NCBI GenBank assembly: GCA_905147135.1
Contig: LR990041.1
Span: forward strand, 8,803,907-8,867,906
DNA length: 64,000 nt
Source of the DNA: Blastobasis lacticolella
Taxonomy: Eukaryota; Arthropoda; Insecta; Lepidoptera; Blastobasidae
Direction: 5' to 3'
The translations under genes and the position numbers were made by a program. The notes below the pieces were generated by a model that saw nothing but the letters and a program-made list of their open reading frames with translations, was not told where the DNA came from and did no database searches. Shown here piece after piece: positions 55,547-64,000 of the stretch (its first letter is position 1; every line of letters begins with the position of its first letter).

Positions 55547-55930
55547 GATGCTAACAGGATTTAGTATTAATTGTATAAAATTTTAATACTCAAATCTTGT
55601 AAATAGCGGTCCTCAATTTTATATGTATAAATTAGGGTTTCATACCAAAAATGTACCTAAATGACATTTTTAATGTTCTGACATTATATGAAACAACTTA
55701 ACGGATTAATCGCGTATTTACGTTTATTTACATTTATTTGTTTTTCTAGGTTTCCTAAAGACCAGACATGGCGATGTCTGGGTTACAAATTGGAAGTGTT
55801 GCGTTGTAAACGTTTTGCAGAACAAGATAATAAGTAGATGCAAGTCCCTTCAGTCCTGGTGCATCATTATTACATGTAATAGTCATAACTTTTTACTGAA
55901 AATAAAGAATATGCTGCCTGTTCAATATAT
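55547..55930 (+). repeat. Exon-like duplicated module, copy 2
   Basis: Second copy of 51611-51960, with an extra segment (TTAACGGATTAATCGCGTAT) near 55698. The block after TTTTTCTAG stays open: GFLKTRHGDVWVTNWKCC, then VVNVLQNK and SRCKSLQSWC. The AATAAA signal is kept near 55901. Confidence 0.6.
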
Positions 55931-56733
55931 AATTGTACCTCTTCTTTTCATTATTATTATTTTTCATGGCTATGTCCTCTAGAGAGCATCATATTCAATT
56001 TATAGTGAAGTCACATAGGAACAGTAAGTAAGAACCTACTTAGTTTAGAAGTTATGAGGCAACAAATAAACATTTAAACCGGTCAAAATCATAACACTCC
56101 ATTTTGCAAAAGCAAGCACTGCCGATTCATGGTATGTAGGATCGAGAGATCAAAAAGACGGTGGTAGGTATCAGGGCGTGGGTTTAATTCACTAGACACC
56201 TTACCTTTTATTATAATGACAATATTACATTTTAAGGACAACTTATACAAAATTACGAAGCCGTCCGGATTTGTTTGTGTTCGTTACGAGTAGGAATTCG
56301 TAGCAAAATATAACTTATCTGCAGATGGGCTACCTTATTCCGTCCCTGCATTTGCATTAGTGTGTGTGTTATAGAGATGTGTGACATTTTGTCTCGTATT
56401 TAAACTCGGTATGTGCACTCTGCTTCTGTATATAAATTTATTTCTCTATGGATGGTGCGAGGTTGCCAAAAGCGGATATCAACTCACTTTCATTTAAAAC
56501 GACTTTAAAATCATATAACATCGTTGCGCAAAAATGCTCACGTTCGAATTCCATTGTTGCGAAGAAAAGTGCGCGAAATGCAAAAAGATATCGACACAAT
56601 ACATTTTTGTTCGGTTCTTCTTTGACCAAATGGCTTTCAAATTCAAAATATAAATAAAGCGATATCTTTATCTATGCTCGCGGAGTCGATAGCAGAGGTA
56701 GTAGTGCTAGCGGAGTAGGCGTTGTTTACTTAC
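55931..56733. other. Intergenic or intron of the putative gene at 56734-56866
   Basis: Open frames at 56438-56629 (minus) and 56448-56657 (plus) overlap each other and neither is recognised. Confidence 0.35.
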
Positions 56734-56866
56734 TAATCGTACCTTGGCAGCTTTGAGATTCAGCACCCGACATTGGGGTACCCACGTGTGGCCCATGGCT
56801 CCCTCTTTCCGACGACAGTCGTGATTTGTATTTCTTGCTGGCTCTTGAACCGGTTGAGGCCGACAT
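56734..56866 (-). CDS. Possible first coding exon of an unrecognised gene
   Basis: The minus-strand ATG at 56866 opens a 44-codon frame that ends at a strong donor (A|GTAAGT, exon end 56734). The peptide begins MSASTGSRASKKYKSRLSS and goes on through SHGPHVGTPMSG; it is Ser/Gly/basic-rich, with mixed codons unlike the AT-rich surroundings. An in-frame ATG five codons upstream is an alternative start, and an earlier donor at 56743 is possible. No second exon was identified to the left, so the gene, if real, has a long first intron. The family is not recognised. It could instead be a chance frame or a retrogene fragment. Confidence 0.35.
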
Positions 56867-57741
56867 ATTTAATTTTCGCATATAAATATACACTTTGCTA
56901 TAAATATTCTCTAAATACTCCCAATAATCACCGCCCTATCCATGCCAAGTAAATTAGCGGACTTGAGGCTTAAGTCAAGGGCCATGTTTTAGGTCGCATC
57001 TTCTATCTATAGGTGAGATAACGAGAGCAATCTTGCCAAGCCGAGCGAAAAGAAGGAGATTTTGCTACCTAAGAATTTTCGAATTTACAGACCTTCTATC
57101 TAGATAATAATGCCAGAAAGCTCAAATTTTCAGAATAAGATGTACGTTTTCATTTACCGAGCTTTTATACTTTTGATATTATTACGGTTTAAGAAACTTT
57201 ATTTTCTCAAATAGTACTCTAAAAAACCTAAATACGTCGATTTTGACACTGCACCATTAACTCACTGACTTCTCATCAAATGCGTATTTCCAGAAGTCCT
57301 AGGAAGCTGAGATTTAGATAAGCTGGCTATAATTTGCGCAAAAATAACAATAAAATTAAAAAACCTTTGACTCTTAGCCTCCAACTCTCTAAAAAGGGAG
57401 ATGTGGGTCTGTATTTAATTAAATTGTACCTATTTAAATACAGAATTTAGAAAAATCAAGAAAATTAAGAAACATATGAATATTTGCCTACAATACCCAA
57501 AAAAAGGGAATGCAAGTCTGTATGAAAAATAAATATAAAAGGAATTACTCGAAATGTTATAAAGCTGAAATTTGGTATTCATCTAGAATTGTATGCATAA
57601 ATAAGAAGAAAATTATAAAATCCGCAACTTTTAACCTCCAACACCCATGAACGAGGGTACAGGTCTATGTATAAAACTAATCCATTTCATACTTACAACA
57701 AAAAGTGATGAAATCCCATCAAAACATTTCATGTAAAATTT
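56867..57741. other. Intergenic, AT-rich
   Basis: Several segments with CTGAAATTTGGTATTCATCT and CTTTTAACCTCCAACACCCA resemble 52740-52840, a diverged dispersed repeat. No gene is recognised. Confidence 0.4.
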
Positions 57742-58094
57742 GTGGCCAAGTCTCTTACCGGTTTCACTGAGAAAAAGTTATCAGATCTCATAAAAAACCA
57801 AACTCTTAACTCTACAATACCTAGCTCTATAAATCCTACATTTTGGTCACAAAGCACAGCAAACGTAGCTCTATAAGAGACAATGATAAACTGATGCTAT
57901 TGACCGTCGACATCAAGCCTAACCGTCGCGCCGGTCGAGCATTGAATCTAACCTATGTGTCATGCAATAATTCTATTGGCCAAGCCAGACTTTCTCACCA
58001 AAATGTTGGATTAGTAGAGTTAGGAGCTTCGCTCTGCATGAGATCTGCTAACTTTTCTCAGTGAAACCGTTCAGAGCTTACGAACTTTGGCCAC
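57742..58094. repeat. Inverted-repeat element, about 110-120 bp imperfect arms
   Basis: The left arm starts GTGGCCAAGTCTCTTACCGG and continues GGTTTCACTGAGAAAAAG; the right arm ends with the reverse complement (CTTTTCTCAGTGAAACCG, then TTTGGCCAC). The terminal 8 bp are GTGGCCAA. The open frame at 57843-58064 lies across the loop and right arm and is not convincing. Confidence 0.65.
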
Positions 58095-58269
58095 TGATTG
58101 AATTGCTGTCACTGTTACTAGTATCTACACTTTTTGTTTCTTTACATGTGCCGAATATTTTAATTAAGCACTTATAATATTATTGGTCTATGCTTATATG
58201 AACGCCCGAATTTTTGAGATACATAGTCCGTTAGTAGATCGAAATAACTATTACATACTAATACGACAT

Positions 58270-58625
58270 ACTAAAAATAAAAATCATCGTGGCATTAAAG
58301 TCTCGGTTGTACTCTCGCGCACCAGGTCACGGGGTCCGCCTTGACTAAGATCCAGGATTTGACAGATCAGATAATTACAGTGGAGCGACTACCAAATAAC
58401 CTCCGTGATTCTGGTACCAGGGAAACCTGACCAATGACCACCTGCACATTCAGTCGCTTGAATGTGCAGGTTTCATCACAGTGTTTTTCCTCACCGTTAG
58501 AGCATCGGATAACATTAAACTATTGTATATAACGCGGAAAATAGTCATTGGTAAATAGCCGCAGTGGTATTCGAACCTGGTAACTCTAGCTTACGAGTCG
58601 GATACCTAAAACCAGTTGGCCACCG
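58270..58625 (-). mobile_element. tRNA-derived SINE, minus strand
   Basis: Read on the minus strand from about 58623, GTGGCCAACTGGTTTTAGG carries an A-box and CAGGTTCGAATACC a B-box about 40 nt further on, the internal promoter of a tRNA-like SINE head. The body runs towards 58270 and includes a 13-bp perfect hairpin (58440-58452/58459-58471, ACCTGCACATTCA). The 3' end is not sharply defined. Confidence 0.65.
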
Positions 58626-59509
58626 TCCTACAGATCAACATAGTTATTGTATTTAAAAAAAGGTAAAATAAATATACATTTTAAGAACAAGTTCGCCAAC
58701 TAATGTAGCAAGTATTGGCTCTCGTACAAAAGACATCAACGCGCGTCAATTTATGTTTCTATTATTTAATTTGTGTTGTAATAACAAATTTTGATATGTA
58801 AAATATGTTTTCATAGGATGCTTTCATCGTACGTTTTCGTTGAGGTTTTCCCTGGAGAGTACAACATGGAGTTCTTCAAGAAAGGGGTTAAAAGGTTTTT
58901 ACGGGGTCGACAACGCGTGGGTGATGCCCCTGGTATTGCAAACGTCCATAGGCTGCGGTGACTGCTTACTATCAGGCAAGCCGCAAGCTTGTTTGCCACC
59001 GTGGTGATATAAAAATATAAAAAGTAAAAATATCCTTCAGAGTATTTGTCAAGACTAATCTAACAAGCTGTAACTCGATGGGTTTATCATAGTTTAGGGG
59101 TTTTTTATAGCCACCTACCGTCTCCATCATTAAATCAGCTCAATTGTATCATAACAATGCATTGTCACCGAACTTACATAAGTTTGCAAAATTTCAGCTC
59201 AATCGGAAACCGGGAAGTGGGTCAAATTTAACTTAGATTTTATTACGAACGAACACGGGGACATGTGGAAGTAAATAAAAGCTCGTAAAAAGCACTCAAT
59301 TGTAGAAAAGTACCCATCAATTTATTTAAGTAGCTGCAAAATATTTCTGAAATTGTATTAAATAGTTATCCTGTATTTGATAAAATTTTGAATCGCAGGT
59401 TTATATAAATAATTGGTTGCCTGTTCGTGGGCTACTTTTTATGCATGGTGGCCGATTCGTATCGAACAATAAATAGTAGAATCCTTCGGCGGCCATTATC
59501 TTGGCATCA
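58626..59509. other. Intergenic; family E tail at 58902-59015
   Basis: GATGCCCCTGGTATTGCAAA, CCATAGGCTGCGGTGACTGC and GCCACCGTGGTGATATAAAA form a family E-like 3' end on the plus strand. The rest has no recognised content. Confidence 0.5.
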
Positions 59510-60000
59510 TCATCACGCAGCACACAGCCGGAGCTTTGAAAGGCGCGCGGGGCGCGGGCGGGCGGGGGGCGGGGCGGCGTGAAAGCCTCCGCCCGCCAGT
59601 GCCCAGCCGACCGCTGCGCCGCCCGCGCGACACGCCGCACCGCGCTTTCGCGACACGCACCTGTCAAACCGACAAAAACATAACTGAAAAGTGCTTCAAA
59701 TTGTGATAAGTTCCTTCGAATACTAGTGACAAAACCCTTTATCTGAGTGCTGACGTGTTTACAAGGTTTGTCGGTCGACTCGGTGATAGTGCAAGTGTCA
59801 CGTGTGTTTACGAATGAATGCGACGGCGTAGGCGCAACGGCGGGTCGCACTCTCCGTGAGATATTCGTGCGCGCGCAGGTCGTCGCGGCCATGTTGCATA
59901 CCTGAGCCGAGCGAGCGCGCGACTCTGCGCGAACGGGACACAGCGAGCGCCTGGCCGCCTGGCACGCGAGTGCGCTTTGTTGAGGAGGAGAAAAGTTGCG
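59510..60000 (+). promoter_or_regulatory. CpG-rich 5' flank and leader of fat
   Basis: Base composition changes sharply to GC- and CpG-rich (GGGCGGGGGGCGGGGCGG near 59560, GCCTCCGCCCGCC near 59585) just upstream of the fat start codon. No TATA box is evident. This is probably promoter and 5' leader. Long open frames on either strand here are a by-product of GC richness. Confidence 0.5.
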
Positions 60001-60021
60001 ATGGTGTCGCCGGCGACATGA
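60001..60021 (+). other. Short upstream ORF overlapping the fat start codon
   Basis: ATGGTGTCGCCGGCGACATGA encodes six residues, and its TGA (60019-60021) overlaps the fat ATG (60018-60020) as ATGA. Such an arrangement can lower initiation at the main start, or allow reinitiation. Whether it lies in the mRNA depends on the transcription start. Confidence 0.45.
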
Positions 60022-63000
60022 CGAGGATGAGGCGATGGCGCGCGGCGCTGGTCGCGCTGGCGCTGCTGGCCGGCGTGGCCGCGGAGCAGATGCAGTCCCG
60101 CGCCGTGGACACCGGCGTGGACCTGCGCGTGCCGGAGGACCAGCCCGCCGGCACCCTCGTTGGCCGCATACCCACCAAACCCGGCTTCACGTACCGCTTC
60201 AACGAACAACCAAGGGAGTTCGTTCTAGAACCAGTGACCGGGGAAATAAGGACCAATGTGGTACTCGATCGAGAGGCTTTTGATCGATATGCGTTTGTGG
60301 TGCTCTCTAGCCAACCGACCTATCCTATAGAAGTGCGGTTACGAGTGACCGACGTGAACGATAACTTCCCAGAATTCCCGGAGCCGAGTATCGCCGTGGC
60401 TTTCTCGGAAAGCGCGGCGGCAGGCACCAAACTCCTCCTGGATGCTGCGACAGATAAGGATTTGGGTGAGAATGGCATCACGAACGATTACAGAATAGTG
60501 GATGGTGATAGTGACGGAAAGTTCCGGCTAAATGTAACAGTGAATCCTAGCGGTCAAACATCATACTTACATTTGGAAACAACTGGAAAATTGGACCGCG
60601 AGACTACTGATTTTTATATCCTTAATATATCAGCTCGTGATGGCGGTAACCCACCTAAATATGGATATTTACAAGTAAACGTAAGCATTTTGGATGTAAA
60701 TGATAATCCGCCAATATTTGACCAAAGCGACTTTTCTGTATCCTTAAATGAAAGTGTACCTCTTGGAACAACAGTTTTAAAAGTAACAGCTACAGACAGT
60801 GATTTGGGAGATAATAGTAAAATAACTTATGAAGTAACTGATACAGAAAAGCAATTCGCTGTTGATCCTGAATCAGGAGTAATCACAACCATGAAGAAAT
60901 TAAGCTGCCCAAAGTATTGCACTAATATGACGTGTAATATGACATGCGTCCTTACTGTTATTGCGAAGGATCACGGTGTGCCTCGACAAGATGCGAGGAC
61001 GTATGTAACTGTAAATCTTATTGATGCTAATGACCATGATCCAGTAATTACTTTTACGTATGTGCCATCAACAGCTAACTTTGCTACTGTAGATGAAAAT
61101 GCTAAGAATGGATCTCTAGTGGCTGCCATCACTGTGACGGATTTAGATGCTGGTTTTAACGGAATTACCAGTGTCAGTATTGTATCTGGAAATGAACTGA
61201 GTCATTTTCGTTTAGAAAATTCTTCTAGTGTTTATATTGTATATGTCAATGGAGTTTTAGACAGAGAAGAAATAAGCAAATATAACTTGACGGTAGTTGC
61301 TACAGATAAAGGCATTCCAGCTCGAACAGCGACTTCTTTCTTAGTTATTCATGTAAACGATGTAAATGATCATGAACCAGTATTTGAGAAATCAGAATAT
61401 TCAGCTATTTTGAGTGAGCTAGCTCCAGCTGGAACCTATGTTGCTAGTATCACTGCCACTGATGAAGACACAGGAGTCAATGCTGAAATTTTCTATGACT
61501 TTTATGATGGAAATCAACAACAATGGTTTTTCATAGATCACTTAACAGGCCTAGTTACTACAAAATCAATATTGGACCGTGAAATACAAGGAACTGTAGA
61601 ATTAAATGTTTCAGCAAGAGATGGAGGACCTAATCCTAAATGGGCCTATACGAGATTAAAAGTTACTATTTTGGATGAAAATGACGAAGCCCCTAATTTC
61701 CCGCAAACCATAATTAATGCTACTCTTGCTGAAAATATAAAGCCAATAAAGGAAATACTTATATTAACAGCGTCTGATTACGACCAGGGTACTAACGGAT
61801 CTGTATCTTATTACCTGTCACCTAGTATTGAAAGAAAATACCCAAATACGTTTATTCTCGATCCCATGACTGGTCAATTGAGCACAGTGATAGAATTAGA
61901 TAGAGAAAGAATACCACTTTATGAAATACAGGTCTTGGCCAAAGATCAGGGCTTCCCTCCTCAATCATCAACTGCAACAATATTTTTAAAAGTATTGGAT
62001 GTGAATGACAATGACCCTGTATTTTATCCCCAAAGATATATTGAAAGTATCACTGAAGATCATCCTGTTGGAACTAATGTTCTTCAAGTAAAAGCTTTTG
62101 ATGAAGATGAAGGAGAAAATGCTAGAATTATGTTCAAGCTGGAAAGTGGGGGCGATGGATTTTTTGACGTAGAGCCGTGGACTGGGAACATTGTTTTACA
62201 AAAAGATTTCAACGAATCCTCAAAAAATATGTATACCCTAAAAATATCATGCAAAGACAAAGGCAATAGACGCGCCTTCGAAGATGCAGTAGTTGAAATT
62301 GTAAAACAGTCAAAACGTAAAAATTTGGAGTTTGATGGATATAACGGATATACATTTAAAATAGTTGAAGATGAAGGAACATCTAAGGCCCAAACCGGCC
62401 GAGTTGTAGGAAAAGTAGGAGCAAGAATTTCAAGTGACACTCTGTCGTATTATATTCTAGAAGGCGATCATAAGCACATATTTAAAATTGACCAAAAAAG
62501 TGGCATAATCACAACGGATTCAATTGTGGATCGTGAAGATAGAATGACGTATCACCTAAAAATCATGGCAAAGAGTGGAGTGTCATTTGGATTTACAACT
62601 GTCAATATATCTGTATTAGATGTTAACGATAACTATCCATTGTTTATCGATGCCAAGGACGAAATTCATATACCTGAAAACATGGCGGTTGGACAAGAAG
62701 TCTATTTTGCAAGAGCCACAGACCGGGACTCTGGATCAAATAGAACAGTATTTTATAATTTAAACTATAATCCAGATAAAATGTTCAGAATATCAGAAAC
62801 AACTGGTGTGATATTTTTAAATAAACCTATTTCAAGCGAACCAGGAAGTTTGTTAACAATTCAAGTTACTGCTACTGATAACGGAAATCCCGCTCTTGCA
62901 ACAAAGCATTCTGTAACAGCAATAATAGATGATGTCAATGATCATACTCCTGTATTCGACCATACCTCCTACGAGACGTCATTGTTGGAATCTACTTTAG

Positions 63001-64000
63001 TAAATACCAGATTTTTTGCCATTTCTGCTTCTGATGCAGACTTAGGTTCAAATGGAATGATATCTTATACAATAGCGGAGGGAAATACAGACGGAAAATT
63101 TGGAGTGTTTCCTGATGGATATCTCTACGTAAAAAGTCCTTTGGATAGAGAAGAAAAAGATTATTACTCATTAACCATCGTAGCAATAGATCATGGCAAA
63201 CCTTCAAGAACATCTCAAGTACCTGTAGTGATACATGTTTTAGATGAGAATGACAATAGTCCACAATTTACCAACACCACATTTATATTTAAAATTAAAG
63301 AAAATGAGCCACCTGATACATTTGTCGGTAAACTAACTGCTACAGATAAAGATATTGGGCGTAACTCTGAATTAACGTTCAGTTTACCGATAGCTCAAAA
63401 TGACTTTAGAATAGACTCTCGAAATGGTTTCATAAAAACCTTGAAAACTTTTGACAGAGAAAGTTTAGCACATAGCACCGGTCAGAATTATATCACATTG
63501 ACAGTAACCGTCAGTGATAACGGGAAAATAAAATTGTCTGATTCTGTGAGGGTCACAATTTATATTACTGATGTGAATGACAATCCTCCTATTTTTACGA
63601 GAACTCCGTATAAAGTAGAAGTCACAGAAGGTGCTGCCGTTGGGGCGTCCATTATGAGGGTTTACTCTTCAGATGCTGATGAAGGGTTAAATGGCGATAT
63701 AGCATACAAGATCATCGGAGGAGATGAAATGAAAAAATTTGCCTTGGATGAAAATACTGGACAGCTAACCATTAACAAGCACTTAGATCGAGAAACAGTT
63801 GATCGATATCAATTGGTGATCTTGGCACACGATTATGGTAAGCCTATTAGTCTTTCTGCAACTGCTATGATAACTGTTGATGTGCTTGATGAAAACGATA
63901 ACGCGCCAGTATTTACGCAAACACATTTTAATATATCTGTCTTAGAAACTGAACCAATAAATAAAAAGATTATGCAGTTCCATGCCACTGATAATGATTT
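60018..64000 (+). CDS. ft: Fat cadherin (ft), N-terminal part: signal peptide and EC1 to part of EC13
   Basis: Fat is a giant atypical cadherin that binds Dachsous between cells, sets planar polarity and restrains growth through the Hippo pathway. The frame is open from 60018 to the window end (1327 codons, no intron). MTRMRRWRAALVALALLAGV is a signal peptide, followed directly by EC1 (EDQPAGTLVG, PGFTYRF, VVLSSQPTYPIEVR, PSIAVAFSES), wording shared with Drosophila Ft and vertebrate FAT4 rather than Dachsous. Cadherin repeats end at DxNDx motifs near residues 112, 226, 336, 447, 553, 661, 867, 973, 1076, 1186 and 1292. EC7 ends near 763 without the motif (VKQSKRKNLEF). EC3 lacks the usual LDRE and has four Cys (297, 301, 306, 310) with two NMT sequons. 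About 34 repeats, EGF and laminin G domains and the membrane part would lie to the right. GC is very high in the first 60 codons and falls sharply after. Confidence 0.95.
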   Translation, partial: MTRMRRWRAALVALALLAGVAAEQMQSRAVDTGVDLRVPEDQPAGTLVGRIPTKPGFTYRFNEQPREFVLEPVTGEIRTNVVLDREAFDRYAFVVLSSQPTYPIEVRLRVTDVNDNFPEFPEPSIAVAFSESAAAGTKLLLDAATDKDLGENGITNDYRIVDGDSDGKFRLNVTVNPSGQTSYLHLETTGKLDRETTDFYILNISARDGGNPPKYGYLQVNVSILDVNDNPPIFDQSDFSVSLNESVPLGTTVLKVTATDSDLGDNSKITYEVTDTEKQFAVDPESGVITTMKKLSCPKYCTNMTCNMTCVLTVIAKDHGVPRQDARTYVTVNLIDANDHDPVITFTYVPSTANFATVDENAKNGSLVAAITVTDLDAGFNGITSVSIVSGNELSHFRLENSSSVYIVYVNGVLDREEISKYNLTVVATDKGIPARTATSFLVIHVNDVNDHEPVFEKSEYSAILSELAPAGTYVASITATDEDTGVNAEIFYDFYDGNQQQWFFIDHLTGLVTTKSILDREIQGTVELNVSARDGGPNPKWAYTRLKVTILDENDEAPNFPQTIINATLAENIKPIKEILILTASDYDQGTNGSVSYYLSPSIERKYPNTFILDPMTGQLSTVIELDRERIPLYEIQVLAKDQGFPPQSSTATIFLKVLDVNDNDPVFYPQRYIESITEDHPVGTNVLQVKAFDEDEGENARIMFKLESGGDGFFDVEPWTGNIVLQKDFNESSKNMYTLKISCKDKGNRRAFEDAVVEIVKQSKRKNLEFDGYNGYTFKIVEDEGTSKAQTGRVVGKVGARISSDTLSYYILEGDHKHIFKIDQKSGIITTDSIVDREDRMTYHLKIMAKSGVSFGFTTVNISVLDVNDNYPLFIDAKDEIHIPENMAVGQEVYFARATDRDSGSNRTVFYNLNYNPDKMFRISETTGVIFLNKPISSEPGSLLTIQVTATDNGNPALATKHSVTAIIDDVNDHTPVFDHTSYETSLLESTLVNTRFFAISASDADLGSNGMISYTIAEGNTDGKFGVFPDGYLYVKSPLDREEKDYYSLTIVAIDHGKPSRTSQVPVVIHVLDENDNSPQFTNTTFIFKIKENEPPDTFVGKLTATDKDIGRNSELTFSLPIAQNDFRIDSRNGFIKTLKTFDRESLAHSTGQNYITLTVTVSDNGKIKLSDSVRVTIYITDVNDNPPIFTRTPYKVEVTEGAAVGASIMRVYSSDADEGLNGDIAYKIIGGDEMKKFALDENTGQLTINKHLDRETVDRYQLVILAHDYGKPISLSATAMITVDVLDENDNAPVFTQTHFNISVLETEPINKKIMQFHATDND

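Noticed and set aside
57843..58064. 73-residue plus-strand frame
   Set aside because: It spans the loop and one arm of an inverted-repeat element and has no recognisable content.
59401..60283. Long open frames antisense to and overlapping the start of fat
   Set aside because: They arise from the GC-rich sequence, are arginine/alanine/proline-rich with no recognisable domain, and overlap a strongly supported coding frame.
60018..64000. Assignment of the cadherin as Dachsous
   Set aside because: Some repeats look Dachsous-like, but the EC1-EC2 wording (PGFTYRF, VVLSSQPTYPIEVR, PSIAVAFSES, SYLHLETTG) and the EC3-EC5 blocks fit Fat/FAT4 much better.

Overview
The window is nuclear DNA from an insect, most likely a moth or butterfly (Lepidoptera). 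The signs are AT-rich non-coding DNA, GT-AG introns, an arthropod prohormone-type gene, an insect-type Fat cadherin, and many short repeats of the kinds familiar from lepidopteran genomes: RTE-type LINE 3' ends with GATGAT tails, tRNA-derived SINE pieces, maT and hAT elements, and small inverted-repeat elements. The species cannot be named from the sequence. No bacterial operon, CRISPR array, rRNA or intact tRNA was seen.

Layout. (1) Bases 1-16613, minus strand: an SVOP-type transporter gene (synaptic vesicle 2-related protein, major facilitator superfamily). Twelve coding exons could be placed exactly (449 codons in frame); the last coding exon lies off the left edge. The 5' introns are 77-543 bp. 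Most of the 3' introns are 1.2-3.1 kb and are filled with mobile elements: a dead maT transposase gene, a hAT element with a LINE nested in it, RTE fragments and a short retroposon called family A here. A decayed extra copy of exon 9 lies in intron 9. (2) 16.6-27.2 kb: intergenic DNA with repeat pieces. (3) 27233-28715, minus strand: a complete three-exon gene for a 301-residue secreted protein with dibasic cleavage sites, a candidate neuropeptide prohormone, with a TATA box at 28791-28798. (4) 28.8-59.4 kb: about 30 kb with no convincing gene, dense in repeats (family A copies with target-site duplications, RTE and Copia remnants, inverted-repeat elements, a three-unit tandem array, and two copies of a 350-380 bp exon-like module). 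One possible small first exon lies on the minus strand at 56734-56866. (5) 60018-64000, plus strand: the start of the giant cadherin gene fat (ft), with signal peptide and cadherin repeats 1-12 plus part of 13 in one uninterrupted exon that runs off the right edge.

The three main genes have separate roles (vesicle membrane transporter, secreted peptide precursor, tissue-polarity and growth-control cadherin) and share no visible regulation. No clearly new biological system was found. The best leads are the decayed exon 9 copy, the candidate neuropeptides, the duplicated exon-like module, and several well-bounded mobile elements with readable target-site duplications.
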